Below are positions 23,876 through 32,235 of a stretch of 39,028 nt of DNA, one piece after another. Location of the stretch: positions 1 to 39,028 of the forward strand of contig JAODAT010000096.1 in NCBI GenBank assembly GCA_025463565.1. Reading direction: 5' to 3'. Numbering within the stretch: position 1 is the first letter of the stretch; every line of letters starts with the position of its first letter. Below the pieces are notes generated by a model. That model was not told the origin of the DNA, ran no database searches, and saw nothing but the letters and a program-made list of their open reading frames with translations. A program made the position numbers and the translations under genes. This DNA is from Microbacteriaceae bacterium (GTDB lineage Bacteria; Actinomycetota; Actinomycetes; Actinomycetales; Microbacteriaceae).

Positions 23876-23881
23876 ACTATA
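23876..23881 (-). promoter_or_regulatory. Extended -10 promoter of the leader ORF and patatin
   Basis: On the minus strand TTGCTATAGT gives an extended -10 (TG-N-TATAGT), 38 bases before the leader-ORF ATG. The -35 position is poor (TCTCCC), as is common with extended -10 promoters. The remaining bases up to the DUF1801 gene at 23956 show no other clear signal apart from its AAGGAGA ribosome site. Confidence 0.45.
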
Positions 23882-23955
23882 GCAACGAAGAGCAGTCCGG
23901 GAGAAGCACTCGAGCGCCCTCGGTAGTTGAATGAAGGCAACACGAAGGAGATGCC

Positions 23956-24390
23956 ATGGCAGACGACACATTCTCGCCGGAGGAACGTGCGGCGATGAAG
24001 GAGTACGCCCAGGAGAAGAAGGGGCGGGCCGGCAAAGGGCCGAAGGCGGGTAAGGTCGACGGACTGCAGGCCGTGCTGGACAAGATCGCCAGCATGGACC
24101 ACGCCGACCGCTCCATCGCAGAGCGGGTGCACGCCGTCATCATGGCCGCCGTGCCCGACTTCGAACCGAAGACCTGGTACGGCTCCCCCGCGTACGCGAA
24201 GAACGGCAAGGTGATCTGTTTCTTCCAGGAGTCGGGCAAGTTCAAGACCCGCTACTGCACGCTCGGGTTCAGCGATTCGGCCGCGCTCGATGACGGCACC
24301 ATGTGGCCGACCGGGTTCGCCATTCTCTCGATTACTGCCGCCGATGAGAAGCGGATCACCGAGCTGGTCACGAGGGCTGCTGCGGAATAA
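23956..24390 (+). CDS. DUF1801 / YdhG-like protein
   Basis: The 144-residue protein has a basic N-terminal half (YAQEKKGRAGKGPKAGK) and a DUF1801-like domain (PDFEPKTWYGSPAYAKNGKVICFFQ, then FKTRYCTLGFSD). Members of this fold have no established biochemical role. The Trp-Tyr-Gly and Cys-Phe-Phe core is family-typical. AAGGAGAT precedes the ATG. It is divergent from the patatin with its leader ORF. Confidence 0.85.
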   Translation: MADDTFSPEERAAMKEYAQEKKGRAGKGPKAGKVDGLQAVLDKIASMDHADRSIAERVHAVIMAAVPDFEPKTWYGSPAYAKNGKVICFFQESGKFKTRYCTLGFSDSAALDDGTMWPTGFAILSITAADEKRITELVTRAAAE

Positions 24391-24418
24391 TTGACACGTC
24401 ACCAACCTTGAAGTGTGC

Positions 24419-25468
24419 ATGACTGCGCACTTCGAACTTGGGCTCAATTCCTTCGGCGAGGTGGCGACCGATTCGTCAGGCAACGACCTGTCAGACGCCG
24501 AGACGGTGCGCTTGCTGATCGACGAGGCTCGGCTCGCCGAGTCCGTCGGGCTCGACGTCTTCAGCGTCGGCGAGCACTACCGTCCGGGCCAGAACGACTC
24601 GGCGACCCCTGTACTGCTCGCGGCGATCGCCACCGCTACGGAGCGTATCCAGCTCGGCACGTCGGTCACCGTGCTCAGCACGAACGACCCGGTTCGCCTC
24701 TATCACGAGTTCTCCACGCTCGACGCGGTCTCGAACGGTCGAGCCTCGATGATCCTGGGCCGCGCCTCCGCCACCGAATCGTTTCCGCTTTTCGGTTACA
24801 ACATCGCGGACTACGAGCAACTGTTCGAGGAGAAGCTGGAGCTGTTCATGCGCCTGCAGCGGGAAGAGTCGGTCACCTGGTCCGGCTCGGTACGGGCGCC
24901 ACTGGTCGACCAGACGCTGCGTCCGCGGATGCCGGCCGGTGGCATCCCGACCTGGATCGGAGTGGGCGGCAGTCCCGACTCTGTGGTCCGTGCCGCCCGC
25001 TACGGACTTCCGCTCATGCTCGCGATCATCGGCGGGCAGCCGCAGCGCTTCGCCGGCCACGTCGAACTGTACTTCCGGGCGTTGGAGCAGTTCGGCCAGC
25101 CCGTGCAGCCCGTCGGCCAGCACTCGATCGGGCTCGTCGCGGACACCGACGAGGAGGCGCGCGATACCTGGTGGCGTTACTGGGAGCCGGTGGTGAAGGA
25201 GATTTCAGCCGAGCGCGGGTTCTATGCACCCACGCGTGACCGGTATGAGGCCGAGGTGGACACGGGTGCGCTTTTTGTCGGCTCGCCCGAGACCGTCGCC
25301 ACGAAGATCGCCACGGTCGCCCGCGACCTGCGTCTCAGTCGATTCGACCTCAAGTACGACATCATGCACCTACCCCGTGCCGCCCGCGCTCGCACCATCG
25401 AACTGTTCGGTCGCGAGGTGGCGCCACGGGTGCAGCAGCTGATGGCAGAGCAACCGGTCGGCGCATGA
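24419..25468 (+). CDS. Luciferase-like (LLM) flavin-dependent oxidoreductase
   Basis: The 349-residue TIM-barrel enzyme has the typical LLM pattern: [11 protein letters not shown] at the start, [39 protein letters not shown] and [13 protein letters not shown]. It may use FMN or coenzyme F420; the sequence does not settle which. ATG 24419 is chosen; a GTG two codons upstream (24413) is possible. It overlaps by four bases with an NADP/F420-reductase-like gene, which suggests that gene may help recycle its cofactor. Confidence 0.88.
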   Translation: MTAHFELGLNSFGEVATDSSGNDLSDAETVRLLIDEARLAESVGLDVFSVGEHYRPGQNDSATPVLLAAIATATERIQLGTSVTVLSTNDPVRLYHEFSTLDAVSNGRASMILGRASATESFPLFGYNIADYEQLFEEKLELFMRLQREESVTWSGSVRAPLVDQTLRPRMPAGGIPTWIGVGGSPDSVVRAARYGLPLMLAIIGGQPQRFAGHVELYFRALEQFGQPVQPVGQHSIGLVADTDEEARDTWWRYWEPVVKEISAERGFYAPTRDRYEAEVDTGALFVGSPETVATKIATVARDLRLSRFDLKYDIMHLPRAARARTIELFGREVAPRVQQLMAEQPVGA

Positions 25469-26139
25469 CCAGCGTCGGCATCCTCGGCGCCGGCAAGGTC
25501 GGCACAGTGCTCGCCAGGCTCGCGGTGGCCGCCGGCTACGACGTGCTCATCGCCGGGTCGGGCGATCCGCAGAAGATTGCGCTCATCATCGAGGTGCTCT
25601 CGCCGGGCGCGACCGCGACCACCGCCGACCGCGCGGCCGAGGCAGATGTCGTCATTCTGGCGCTCCCCCTCGGCAAGTACCGCAGCATCCCGGCCGAGAG
25701 ACTGCGCGGAAAGCTCGTCATCGACGCGATGAACTATTGGTGGGAGGTGGACGGCATCCGTGACGACCTCGCCGACCCGCGCACCTCATCCAGCGAGATC
25801 GTGCAGGAGTTCCTGCCCGAGTCGCGTGTCGTGAAGGCCTTCAACCACATGGGGTACCACGACCTCGAGGACGAGTCCCGGCCCGCCGGGACCGAGGGCC
25901 GGAAGGCGATCGCGATCGCAGGCGACGACCCGGCCGACCTCGCGGCCGTCAGCGACCTGGTCGATTCACTCGGCTTCGATCCGGTGGTCGCCGGTACGCT
26001 CGCGGAGGGTGTGCGGATGGAACCGGGAACCGAACCGTTTGGTGCCGACGTGGACGCGACGGCGCTAAGGGAGATGCTCGACGGCTTCCCCGACTCGCAG
26101 CGCGGACTCGTCGTCGCGAGAGCGCGCACGAACCGGTAA
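25465..26139 (+). CDS. NADPH-dependent F420 reductase-like NAD(P)-binding protein
   Basis: The 224-residue protein has an N-terminal dinucleotide-binding motif ([17 protein letters not shown]). It fits the NADP-F420 oxidoreductase-like group ([42 protein letters not shown]). These proteins either move hydride between F420 and NADP or act as metal-reductase-like enzymes; the role is not certain here. The ATG overlaps the LLM stop, so they form an operon. Confidence 0.82.
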   Translation: MTSVGILGAGKVGTVLARLAVAAGYDVLIAGSGDPQKIALIIEVLSPGATATTADRAAEADVVILALPLGKYRSIPAERLRGKLVIDAMNYWWEVDGIRDDLADPRTSSSEIVQEFLPESRVVKAFNHMGYHDLEDESRPAGTEGRKAIAIAGDDPADLAAVSDLVDSLGFDPVVAGTLAEGVRMEPGTEPFGADVDATALREMLDGFPDSQRGLVVARARTNR

Positions 26140-26143
26140 CGCG

Positions 26144-26156
26144 TACGCTGCTTCGC
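26144..26156 (+). promoter_or_regulatory. Leaderless-type promoter of the hydroxyacid oxidase gene
   Basis: TACGCT at 26144-26149 is followed by seven bases and the ATG at 26157, without a Shine-Dalgarno. The box lies five bases after the stop of the previous gene. Confidence 0.45.
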
Positions 26157-27464
26157 ATGGGTGAGACCAGCAGTCGTGGGACCAGCATCCGTTCGACCGA
26201 GGCCTACGGGCGGACGACGCAGTCCGCGATCTACCGCGACGGCGCCACGGGACGGCGACCACGCATCCCGTCCAACTGGGCCGCACTCGAGGTAGCGGCC
26301 GAGCGCGCTATGTCGCGCGAGGCCTGGGCCTACGTCGCGGGGTCGGCAGGCAACGAAAGCACGACAGCGGCCAATCGTGCCGCGCTCGACCGCTGGCGCA
26401 TCGTGCCTCGGGTGCTGCGCGACGTGGCCGATCGCGACCTCTCGGTCGAGCTGTTCGGGCGCCGCTACCCCACTCCCCTGCTCGCGGCGCCGGTCGGGGT
26501 TCTCGGGCTGGTGGACGATGAGGCGGATGTCGCGGTCGGCAAAGCAGCGGCGAGTCTCGGCGTGCCCTACATCTTTTCAACGCAAGCGTCGAAACCGATG
26601 GAACTGGTCGCCGCCGCGATGGGCGACGCCCCCTGGTGGTACCAGCTGTACTGGTCGACCTCCGACGAGCTGGTTGCCAGCTTGGTCGGTCGCGCGGAGA
26701 AAGCGGGCGCCAAGGCGATCGTGGTCACGCTCGACACGCACATGCTCGGCTGGCGTCCGCGTGATCTCGACCTCGGCTACCTGCCCTTCGCCCACGGAAT
26801 GGGAATCGCCCAGTACACGAGTGACCCCGTTTTCCTGCGACTGGTCGACGAGCGCATCGCCGCTGCGATTCCTTCCGAACGACCGCGCATCACGCCGGCC
26901 ACCATCCGCACCCTCGTTGACATCACGAGAAACTATCCCGGACGCTTCTGGGCGAACCTGCGATCGCCGGTTCCGCGGGCATCCGTCGACACCTTCCTCG
27001 ACGTGTTCTCACGGTCGAACCTCACCTGGCAGAACCTGGCCTTCCTTCGCAAACAGACGTCGCTGCCGATCGTGCTGAAAGGCATCCAGCATCCGGATGA
27101 TGCCGAGCGCGCCGTGAAGGCGGGCGTCGACGGTGTCATCGTCTCCAATCACGCCGGCCGTCAGATCGACGACGCGATCGGGTCGCTCGATGCGCTGCCG
27201 GCAATCGCGGACGTGATCGCCGGCCGCATTCCCGTGCTTTTCGACAGCGGCATTCGCTCGGGGGCCGACGCGTTCGTCGCGCTCGCGCTGGGTGCGACGG
27301 CGGTGTGCGTGGGCCGCGCGTACACCTACGGACTCGCCGTCGCGGGCGAAGCCGGAGCGCGCGAGGCACTGCGGAACATCGTCGCGGAGCTCGACATCGT
27401 GCTCGGGCTCGCGGGGCTCAACTCCGTGAACGCGATTGATCCAACTGCAGTGACACGAGTTTGA
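26157..27464 (+). CDS. FMN-dependent alpha-hydroxy-acid oxidase (lactate 2-monooxygenase-like)
   Basis: The 435-residue TIM-barrel flavoenzyme has AAPVGVLGLVDDEADVA, the FMN-contacting Lys308 (VLKGIQHPDDA) and the catalytic His332 in SNHAGRQIDDA, followed by FDSGIRSGADAFVALALGA. The length and the internal loop fit the lactate 2-monooxygenase subgroup, which turns lactate into acetate, CO2 and water. Related glycolate or mandelate oxidases cannot be excluded. The motif reads NHAGRQ rather than the usual NHGGRQ. A long inverted repeat lies just downstream. Confidence 0.88.
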   Translation: MGETSSRGTSIRSTEAYGRTTQSAIYRDGATGRRPRIPSNWAALEVAAERAMSREAWAYVAGSAGNESTTAANRAALDRWRIVPRVLRDVADRDLSVELFGRRYPTPLLAAPVGVLGLVDDEADVAVGKAAASLGVPYIFSTQASKPMELVAAAMGDAPWWYQLYWSTSDELVASLVGRAEKAGAKAIVVTLDTHMLGWRPRDLDLGYLPFAHGMGIAQYTSDPVFLRLVDERIAAAIPSERPRITPATIRTLVDITRNYPGRFWANLRSPVPRASVDTFLDVFSRSNLTWQNLAFLRKQTSLPIVLKGIQHPDDAERAVKAGVDGVIVSNHAGRQIDDAIGSLDALPAIADVIAGRIPVLFDSGIRSGADAFVALALGATAVCVGRAYTYGLAVAGEAGAREALRNIVAELDIVLGLAGLNSVNAIDPTAVTRV

Positions 27465-27477
27465 CGTTCACGAACAC

Positions 27478-27542
27478 CCGCCGAAAGTGCAGTAATGGCG
27501 GGTTGGGGTTGTCGCAAGTCGCCACTGCTGCACTTTCGGTGG
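27478..27542. repeat. Large inverted repeat between the hydroxyacid oxidase and DksA-like genes
   Basis: The arms 27481-27500 (CCGAAAGTGCAGTAATGGCG) and 27520-27539 are inverted copies differing at two of 20 positions. A G-U wobble and two more pairs extend the arms to about 23 bases. The loop is 19 bases and G/T-rich. There is no T-tract. It fills the gap between two convergent genes and could be a bidirectional terminator, a repeated extragenic palindrome, or both. Confidence 0.65.
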
Positions 27543-27557
27543 ATGAATCGTCGTAAA

Positions 27558-27899
27558 TCAGTTCGCACAGTCGATGCAGAGTTCGGCCTCCGGGCGTGCG
27601 GCGAGGCGCCCTTCGGCTATCGGACCGCCGCAGTTGAGACAGAGGCCGTAGGTGCCCGCCTGCAGCCGGGCGAAAGCCAACTGGATGTCCGTGCGTTGTG
27701 CTTCAGCGGCGTTGACGATCGCCGAGATCCGCGACCAGTCAGACGTGAGGGTCGAGCCCTCCGGGTCGTGCTCGTCGTCCGCCACCGAGTCGCCCTTGGC
27801 CCGGCGAACGTCGTCCAGTTCGAGTTCTGCGACGGCGATCCGGGCATCGGCGCCCGCGAGCCGCTCCGCCAGCAGGGTGGCGAAATTTGTTCCCACCAT
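27558..27899 (-). CDS. DksA/TraR-type C4 zinc-finger protein
   Basis: The 113-residue protein has a helical N-terminal part and a C-terminal four-cysteine zinc finger ([20 protein letters not shown], then CIDC). Proteins of this family can enter the RNA polymerase secondary channel, or simply share its fold. The coiled-coil tip Asp pair of DksA is not obvious, so direct transcriptional activity is unsure. The ATG at 27899 is used; GTGs flank it in frame (27902, 27896). It is divergent from glpK across 62 bases. Confidence 0.85.
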   Translation of the reverse strand: MVGTNFATLLAERLAGADARIAVAELELDDVRRAKGDSVADDEHDPEGSTLTSDWSRISAIVNAAEAQRTDIQLAFARLQAGTYGLCLNCGGPIAEGRLAARPEAELCIDCAN

Positions 27900-27925
27900 C
27901 ACTGTCTACACCCGTCAGTCCGATA

Positions 27926-27939
27926 CCGTTCCAGAACGG
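27926..27939. promoter_or_regulatory. Perfect palindrome between dksA-like and glpK (candidate operator)
   Basis: CCGTTCCAGAACGG reads the same on both strands apart from the central CA. It lies 22 bases before the glpK ATG and 26 bases before the divergent gene, in a promoter-sized gap. TACCGT at 27924-27929 overlaps it and might be a -10. A glycerol regulator (IclR-type or GlpR-type) is a guess; no such gene is in the window. Confidence 0.45.
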
Positions 27940-27961
27940 ACGTCGTTACGCGAGAGGTGAC

Positions 27962-29473
27962 ATGACCGACTACATCCTGTCGATCGACCAGGGCACGAGC
28001 AGCACGAGGGCCATCGTCTTCGACCATTCCGGGTCGATCGTGTCCACCGGGCAGCTCGAACACGAGCAGATCTTCCCTCGGGCCGGCTGGCTCGAGCACG
28101 ACCCGAACGAGATCTGGAACAACACCCGCGAGGTGATCGGCCAGGCGCTCTCGAAGGCGGACATCACCCGGCACAACATCGCGGCGATCGGCATCACCAA
28201 CCAGCGGGAGACCACCGTGGTCTGGGACCGCACAACCGGCGAACCGGTCTACAACGCGATCGTCTGGCAGGACACGCGCACCCAGTCGATCGTCGACCGC
28301 CTGGCCGATGGAGACCTCGATCGCTACCGCGAGAGCTGCGGGCTGCCGCTAGCCACCTACTTCTCCGGCACGAAACTGGCCTGGATTCTCGAAAACGTCG
28401 ACGGGGTTCGAGAGCGCGCCGACCGGGGCGAGCTGATGTTCGGAACGACGGACACCTGGGTGCTCTGGAACCTGACCGGAGGTGTCAAGGGCGGCGTGCA
28501 CGTCACGGACGTCACCAACGCGTCGCGCACGATGTTCATGGATCTCAAGACGCTCTCCTGGAACGAATCGACCCTCGCCGACTTCGGCGTGCCGGCCTCG
28601 ATGCTTCCGGAGATCCGCAGTTCCTCCGAGGTATACGGCACGGCGTCCGCGTCCAGCCTGCTGCGCGAGACGCCGATCGCGGGAATCCTCGGCGACCAGC
28701 AGGCGGCCACGTTCGGCCAGGCCGCCTTCGATCGCGGAGAGACGAAGAACACCTACGGCACCGGCAACTTCCTCATTTTCAACACCGGTGAGGAGATCGT
28801 TCGCTCGAAGAACGGCCTGCTCACCACCCTCGGTTACCAGCTAGGCGACGCCAAACCGCACTACGCCCTCGAAGGATCGATCGCCGTCACCGGCTCACTC
28901 GTGCAGTGGCTGCGCGACAACCTCGGAATCCTGTCGAAGTCGTCGGATGTAGAGAAGCTCGCGAAGACCGTGGACGACAACGGCGGTGTCTACTTCGTCC
29001 CCGCCTTCTCCGGTCTGTTCGCCCCCTACTGGCGTTCTGATGCCCGCGGAGCGCTCGTCGGCATGACGCGTTTCGTGAACAAGGGCCACATCGCCCGCGC
29101 GGCGCTCGAGGCGACCGCGTTCCAGACCCGCGAGGTGCTGGATGCCGTGAACGCCGACTCCGGCGTCGACCTGGCCGAGCTGAAGGTGGACGGCGGCATG
29201 ATCGCGAACGAGACGCTCATGCAGTTCCAGGCGGACATCCTCGGCGTTCCGGTGGTGCGCCCGGTGGTCGCCGAGACGACGGCGCTCGGCGCCGCCTACG
29301 CGGCCGGGCTTGCCGTCGGTTACTGGAGCGGGCTGGACGAGCTGCGTGCGAATTGGAAAGAGCAGAAACGCTGGGAGCCCTCGATGGCGCCCGAGGAACG
29401 TGACCGTCGAATTCGCCTCTGGAAGAAGGCGGTCACCAGGACATTCGACTGGATCGACGACGACACTCCCTGA
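27962..29473 (+). CDS. glpK: Glycerol kinase
   Basis: GlpK phosphorylates glycerol to sn-glycerol-3-phosphate with ATP in the cytoplasm. The 503-residue length matches the family. It has [15 protein letters not shown] at the N-terminus, [46 protein letters not shown] and the FGGY C-terminal domain with [29 protein letters not shown] precedes the ATG at 27962. No glpF or glpD is adjacent, so glycerol uptake must be encoded elsewhere. A repeat element follows the stop. Confidence 0.97.
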   Translation: MTDYILSIDQGTSSTRAIVFDHSGSIVSTGQLEHEQIFPRAGWLEHDPNEIWNNTREVIGQALSKADITRHNIAAIGITNQRETTVVWDRTTGEPVYNAIVWQDTRTQSIVDRLADGDLDRYRESCGLPLATYFSGTKLAWILENVDGVRERADRGELMFGTTDTWVLWNLTGGVKGGVHVTDVTNASRTMFMDLKTLSWNESTLADFGVPASMLPEIRSSSEVYGTASASSLLRETPIAGILGDQQAATFGQAAFDRGETKNTYGTGNFLIFNTGEEIVRSKNGLLTTLGYQLGDAKPHYALEGSIAVTGSLVQWLRDNLGILSKSSDVEKLAKTVDDNGGVYFVPAFSGLFAPYWRSDARGALVGMTRFVNKGHIARAALEATAFQTREVLDAVNADSGVDLAELKVDGGMIANETLMQFQADILGVPVVRPVVAETTALGAAYAAGLAVGYWSGLDELRANWKEQKRWEPSMAPEERDRRIRLWKKAVTRTFDWIDDDTP

Positions 29474-29481
29474 AATAGCGC

Positions 29482-29511
29482 GGGTCGAGCCTGTCGAGAC
29501 CTCACCGACGA
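29482..29511. repeat. 30-bp dispersed element, copy B (between glpK and trpD)
   Basis: GGGTCGAGCCTGTCGAGACC and the next ten bases match 13317-13346 at 26 of 30 positions. It contains GGTC/GACC ends and two TCGA cores and lies between convergent genes. It begins eight bases after the glpK stop and ends at the trpD stop. Confidence 0.6.
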
Positions 29512-29512
29512 G

Positions 29513-30565
29513 TTACGCCTGAGTTGCCTTCGCCCACTGCTCGAGCTTCGCGGTCGCGGCGCCGGAGTCGATCGCCTCCGCGGCCACGGCGATCTTGTCC
29601 CGGAATCGCTGCACGATCGAAACCTGCAGCTGGGCGGGATCCTTGGCCAGGTCGAAGGCGACGAGGCCGGCCGCGGCGTTCAGCAGCACGATATCCCGCA
29701 CCGGTCCGGCCTGGCCCGCAAGTACGGAGCGCGCGATCGACGCGTTCAGTTCGGCGTCACCGCCCAGCAGGTCCGCGATGTCGGCGCGCGGGATGCCGAG
29801 TTCCAGCGGTTCGAGATCGTGCTCGGTGACCGAGCCGCGAGACACCTCCCAGATGTGGCTGTGACCGGTGGTCGTGAGTTCGTCCAGCCCGTCGTCGCCA
29901 CGGAACACCAGGGCTGTCGCACCGCGGGTGCGGAACACGCCGACGATCAGCGGAACCTTGTCGAGGCTCGCCACGCCAACGGCGTTCGCCTCGCAGCGGG
30001 CCGGATTGCAGAGCGGTCCGAGGAAATTGAACACCGTGGGGATGCCCAGCTCCGCGCGCACCGGGCCGGCGTGACGAAAGCCCGGGTGGAACAGTGCGGC
30101 GAAAGCGAACGTGATTCCGGCCTGTTCGAAGACTTCGGCGACCCGATCCGGCGGCAGCGCGAGATCGATGCCGAGGGCGCCGAGCACATCGGATGACCCC
30201 GACTTCGAGCTCGCCGCGCGGTTGCCGTGCTTCGCCACCGGCACTCCGGATGCGGCGGCGACGATCGAGGCCATGGTCGAGACATTGACGGTCCCGAACC
30301 GGTCTCCCCCCGTCCCCACGATGTCGAGGGCCATCGGATCGACCTTCAGCGGCAACGAATACTCGAGAACGGCATCGCGGAAACCGACGATCTCGTCGAC
30401 CGTCTCGCCCTTCGCTCGGAGCGCCACCAGGAAGCCGGCCAACTGCGCGGCGCTGGCCTCGCCCTTCATTACTTGCTGCATGGCCCATGATGCTTCGCTG
30501 ATCGAGAGGTCATCGCCCTCTAGGAGCGCGCTGAGAATGGATGGCCATGACAGCTCTGAAGACAT
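29513..30565 (-). CDS. trpD: Anthranilate phosphoribosyltransferase
   Basis: TrpD transfers phosphoribose from PRPP to anthranilate in tryptophan synthesis. The 350-residue protein has the helical N-terminal domain, the PRPP-binding GTGGD motif at 84-88 and KHGNRAASSKSGSSDVLGALG at about 112-132. It stands apart from other trp genes. Its divergent position to ctaE-qcrCAB is the same as in Mycobacterium tuberculosis (Rv2192c and Rv2193-2196), so this is a conserved actinobacterial arrangement. Confidence 0.95.
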   Translation of the reverse strand: MSSELSWPSILSALLEGDDLSISEASWAMQQVMKGEASAAQLAGFLVALRAKGETVDEIVGFRDAVLEYSLPLKVDPMALDIVGTGGDRFGTVNVSTMASIVAAASGVPVAKHGNRAASSKSGSSDVLGALGIDLALPPDRVAEVFEQAGITFAFAALFHPGFRHAGPVRAELGIPTVFNFLGPLCNPARCEANAVGVASLDKVPLIVGVFRTRGATALVFRGDDGLDELTTTGHSHIWEVSRGSVTEHDLEPLELGIPRADIADLLGGDAELNASIARSVLAGQAGPVRDIVLLNAAAGLVAFDLAKDPAQLQVSIVQRFRDKIAVAAEAIDSGAATAKLEQWAKATQA

Positions 30566-30610
30566 GTCTGCGATCCTAGCTTTTGGCTCAACTGGCCGCG
30601 CGATTGCGAA

Positions 30611-30624
30611 AACGGCGAACCGTT
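30611..30624. promoter_or_regulatory. Short palindrome upstream of ctaE (candidate operator)
   Basis: AACGG-CGAA-CCGTT is a perfect 5-bp inverted repeat with a 4-base centre. It lies between the divergent trpD and ctaE starts, over the likely -35 region of the ctaE promoter. It could be a binding site or a chance palindrome. Confidence 0.3.
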
Positions 30625-30630
30625 ATCGGC

Positions 30631-30642
30631 CATAATGGAGAA
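30631..30642 (+). promoter_or_regulatory. Leaderless-type promoter of ctaE-qcrCAB
   Basis: CATAAT at 30631-30636 is followed by GGAGAA and the GTG at 30643. The GGAG is too close to the GTG to be a normal Shine-Dalgarno, so a leaderless mRNA beginning at the GTG is more likely. Confidence 0.5.
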
Positions 30643-31278
30643 GTGACCAGCACCTCTGTCTCCCACTCCCTCGGGGCTCCCGTCGTCAACAGGCCGAGCG
30701 TTGTCGCGGTCGGAACCATCGTGTGGCTGGGCAGTGAGGTCATGTTCTTCGCCGGCCTCTTCGCCATCTACTTCACGCTGCGGTCAACCTCTCCGCAACT
30801 GTGGGCCGTGGTGTCGCCGCATCTCAACGTTCCGTATGCGCTCGCCAACACTCTCGTGCTGGTCTCGTCGTCCTTCACCGCCCAGTTCGGCGTGTTCGCG
30901 GCCGAGCGCCTCCAGAAGTCACGCACCGGCACGATCTGGCAGTTCTGGCGCTGGGGCATGGTCGAGTGGTTCTTCCTCACCTACTTCCTTGGCGCGGTGT
31001 TCGTCACCGGCCAGGTGTTCGAGTACGCCAACCTGGTGAGCGAGGGCGTGACCCTCCAGTCGAGCTCGTACGGCTCCGCCTTCTATCTCACGACTGGCTT
31101 CCACGCGCTTCACGTCACCGGCGGCCTGATCGCGATGCTGCTGATCATCGGCCGCGCATACGCGGTCAAGGTCTTCACCCACAAAGAAGCGGTCTCGACG
31201 ATCGTCGTCTCCTACTACTGGCACTTCGTCGACGTGGTCTGGATCGGCCTCTTCCTCGTTATTTACGTATTGAAATAA
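30643..31278 (+). CDS. ctaE: Cytochrome c oxidase subunit III
   Basis: The 211-residue membrane protein has five predicted helices, fitting the short actinobacterial subunit III. Landmarks are [20 protein letters not shown] with the conserved Glu32, [13 protein letters not shown] and [14 protein letters not shown]. It supports the aa3 oxidase core (CtaC-CtaD) in the III2-IV2 supercomplex. The GTG at 30643 follows a CATAAT box; a longer in-frame start at 30583 would add residues not typical of the family. It leads the ctaE-qcrC-qcrA-qcrB operon. Confidence 0.95.
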   Translation: MTSTSVSHSLGAPVVNRPSVVAVGTIVWLGSEVMFFAGLFAIYFTLRSTSPQLWAVVSPHLNVPYALANTLVLVSSSFTAQFGVFAAERLQKSRTGTIWQFWRWGMVEWFFLTYFLGAVFVTGQVFEYANLVSEGVTLQSSSYGSAFYLTTGFHALHVTGGLIAMLLIIGRAYAVKVFTHKEAVSTIVVSYYWHFVDVVWIGLFLVIYVLK

Positions 31279-31328
31279 GCGCTCCCAAGAAAATCGTGAA
31301 GCTCACCAACAAGGAACTCCCACAGCAC

Positions 31329-32168
31329 ATGGCGAAGAACAGCAGCACGGCGACCCGTCGCACCAGGTCTCGCCTGGTCAAGTCCAAGGGCCGGCGTTCA
31401 CCGCTGGCGACGATCGCCCTGATCGTCATCGGACTCGTGACAACGGGCGGTGCGTATGCACTGTTCAGCAGCACGGCTTCCGCTGAGACCCAGTCGTCGA
31501 GCGCCGCAGCCAACCAGTCGAGTGTCGACGCGGGCAAGAAGCTGTTCGCCGCCAACTGCGCCACCTGCCATGGACTCAGCGCCGAAGGTGTCAACGGCGT
31601 CGCGCCGAGCCTGTACGGGGTCGGTGCCGCAGCGGTGAGCTTCCAGGTCGGAACCGGCCGGATGCCGCTGGCCAACCAGGGCCCGCAGGCCGAGCAGAAG
31701 CCGGTCCAGTTCACCGACGCGCAGGTCACCGCCATGGCCGACTACATCGCCAGCCTCTCCCCCGGGCCCGGTATCCCGGCCAAGAAGTACCTGGGTGGCA
31801 ACGACGATGCCGCTGAGGGTGCTGAGCTGTTCCGCGTCAACTGCGCCATGTGCCACAACGTCGCAGGCGCCGGTGGTGCACTCACCGAGGGCAAGTTTGC
31901 TCCCGCCTTGAGCGGGGTTTCGGCCGAGCATATTTACGAGGCCATGGTGACCGGGCCGCAGAACATGCCGGTGTTCAACGACAAGAACATCACGCCCGCG
32001 CAGAAGGCCGACATCATCACGTACCTCAAGTACCTCGACAAGAACCCGTCGCCCGGTGGCATCGACCTCGGTAACCTCGGTCCGGTCGCGGAGGGTCTCT
32101 TCATCTGGATCTTTGGCCTCGGTGCGGTGGTCGGCGTGACCATCTGGATCGCCGCGAAGGCCAACTAG
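31329..32168 (+). CDS. qcrC: Dihaem cytochrome c subunit of the bc1 complex
   Basis: QcrC replaces cytochrome c1 and soluble cytochrome c in Actinobacteria and passes electrons directly to CuA of the oxidase. The 279-residue protein has an N-terminal signal anchor (about 26-47) and two CXXCH haem sites (CATCH at 77-81, CAMCH at 172-176). A Met ligand lies in GPQNMPVF and a C-terminal membrane helix at about 259-277. The ATG at 31329 follows AAGGAA at a long spacing; an in-frame GTG at 31296 is less likely. Length matches mycobacterial QcrC. Confidence 0.96.
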   Translation: MAKNSSTATRRTRSRLVKSKGRRSPLATIALIVIGLVTTGGAYALFSSTASAETQSSSAAANQSSVDAGKKLFAANCATCHGLSAEGVNGVAPSLYGVGAAAVSFQVGTGRMPLANQGPQAEQKPVQFTDAQVTAMADYIASLSPGPGIPAKKYLGGNDDAAEGAELFRVNCAMCHNVAGAGGALTEGKFAPALSGVSAEHIYEAMVTGPQNMPVFNDKNITPAQKADIITYLKYLDKNPSPGGIDLGNLGPVAEGLFIWIFGLGAVVGVTIWIAAKAN

Positions 32169-32235
32169 TTCCGAGCGGAACAGCCACAACACGTAACGAG
32201 TTTTCTTGTCACACAGCACCAACGAAGGGGAACCA

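Noticed and set aside
24391-24396. TTGACA just before the LLM gene, possible -35
   Set aside because: The -10 at standard spacing would fall on the start codons (TGTGCA) and does not match.
27926-27939. Palindrome as a LexA (SOS) box
   Set aside because: The actinobacterial SOS box reads GAAC-N4-GTTC; here the half-sites are in the opposite order.
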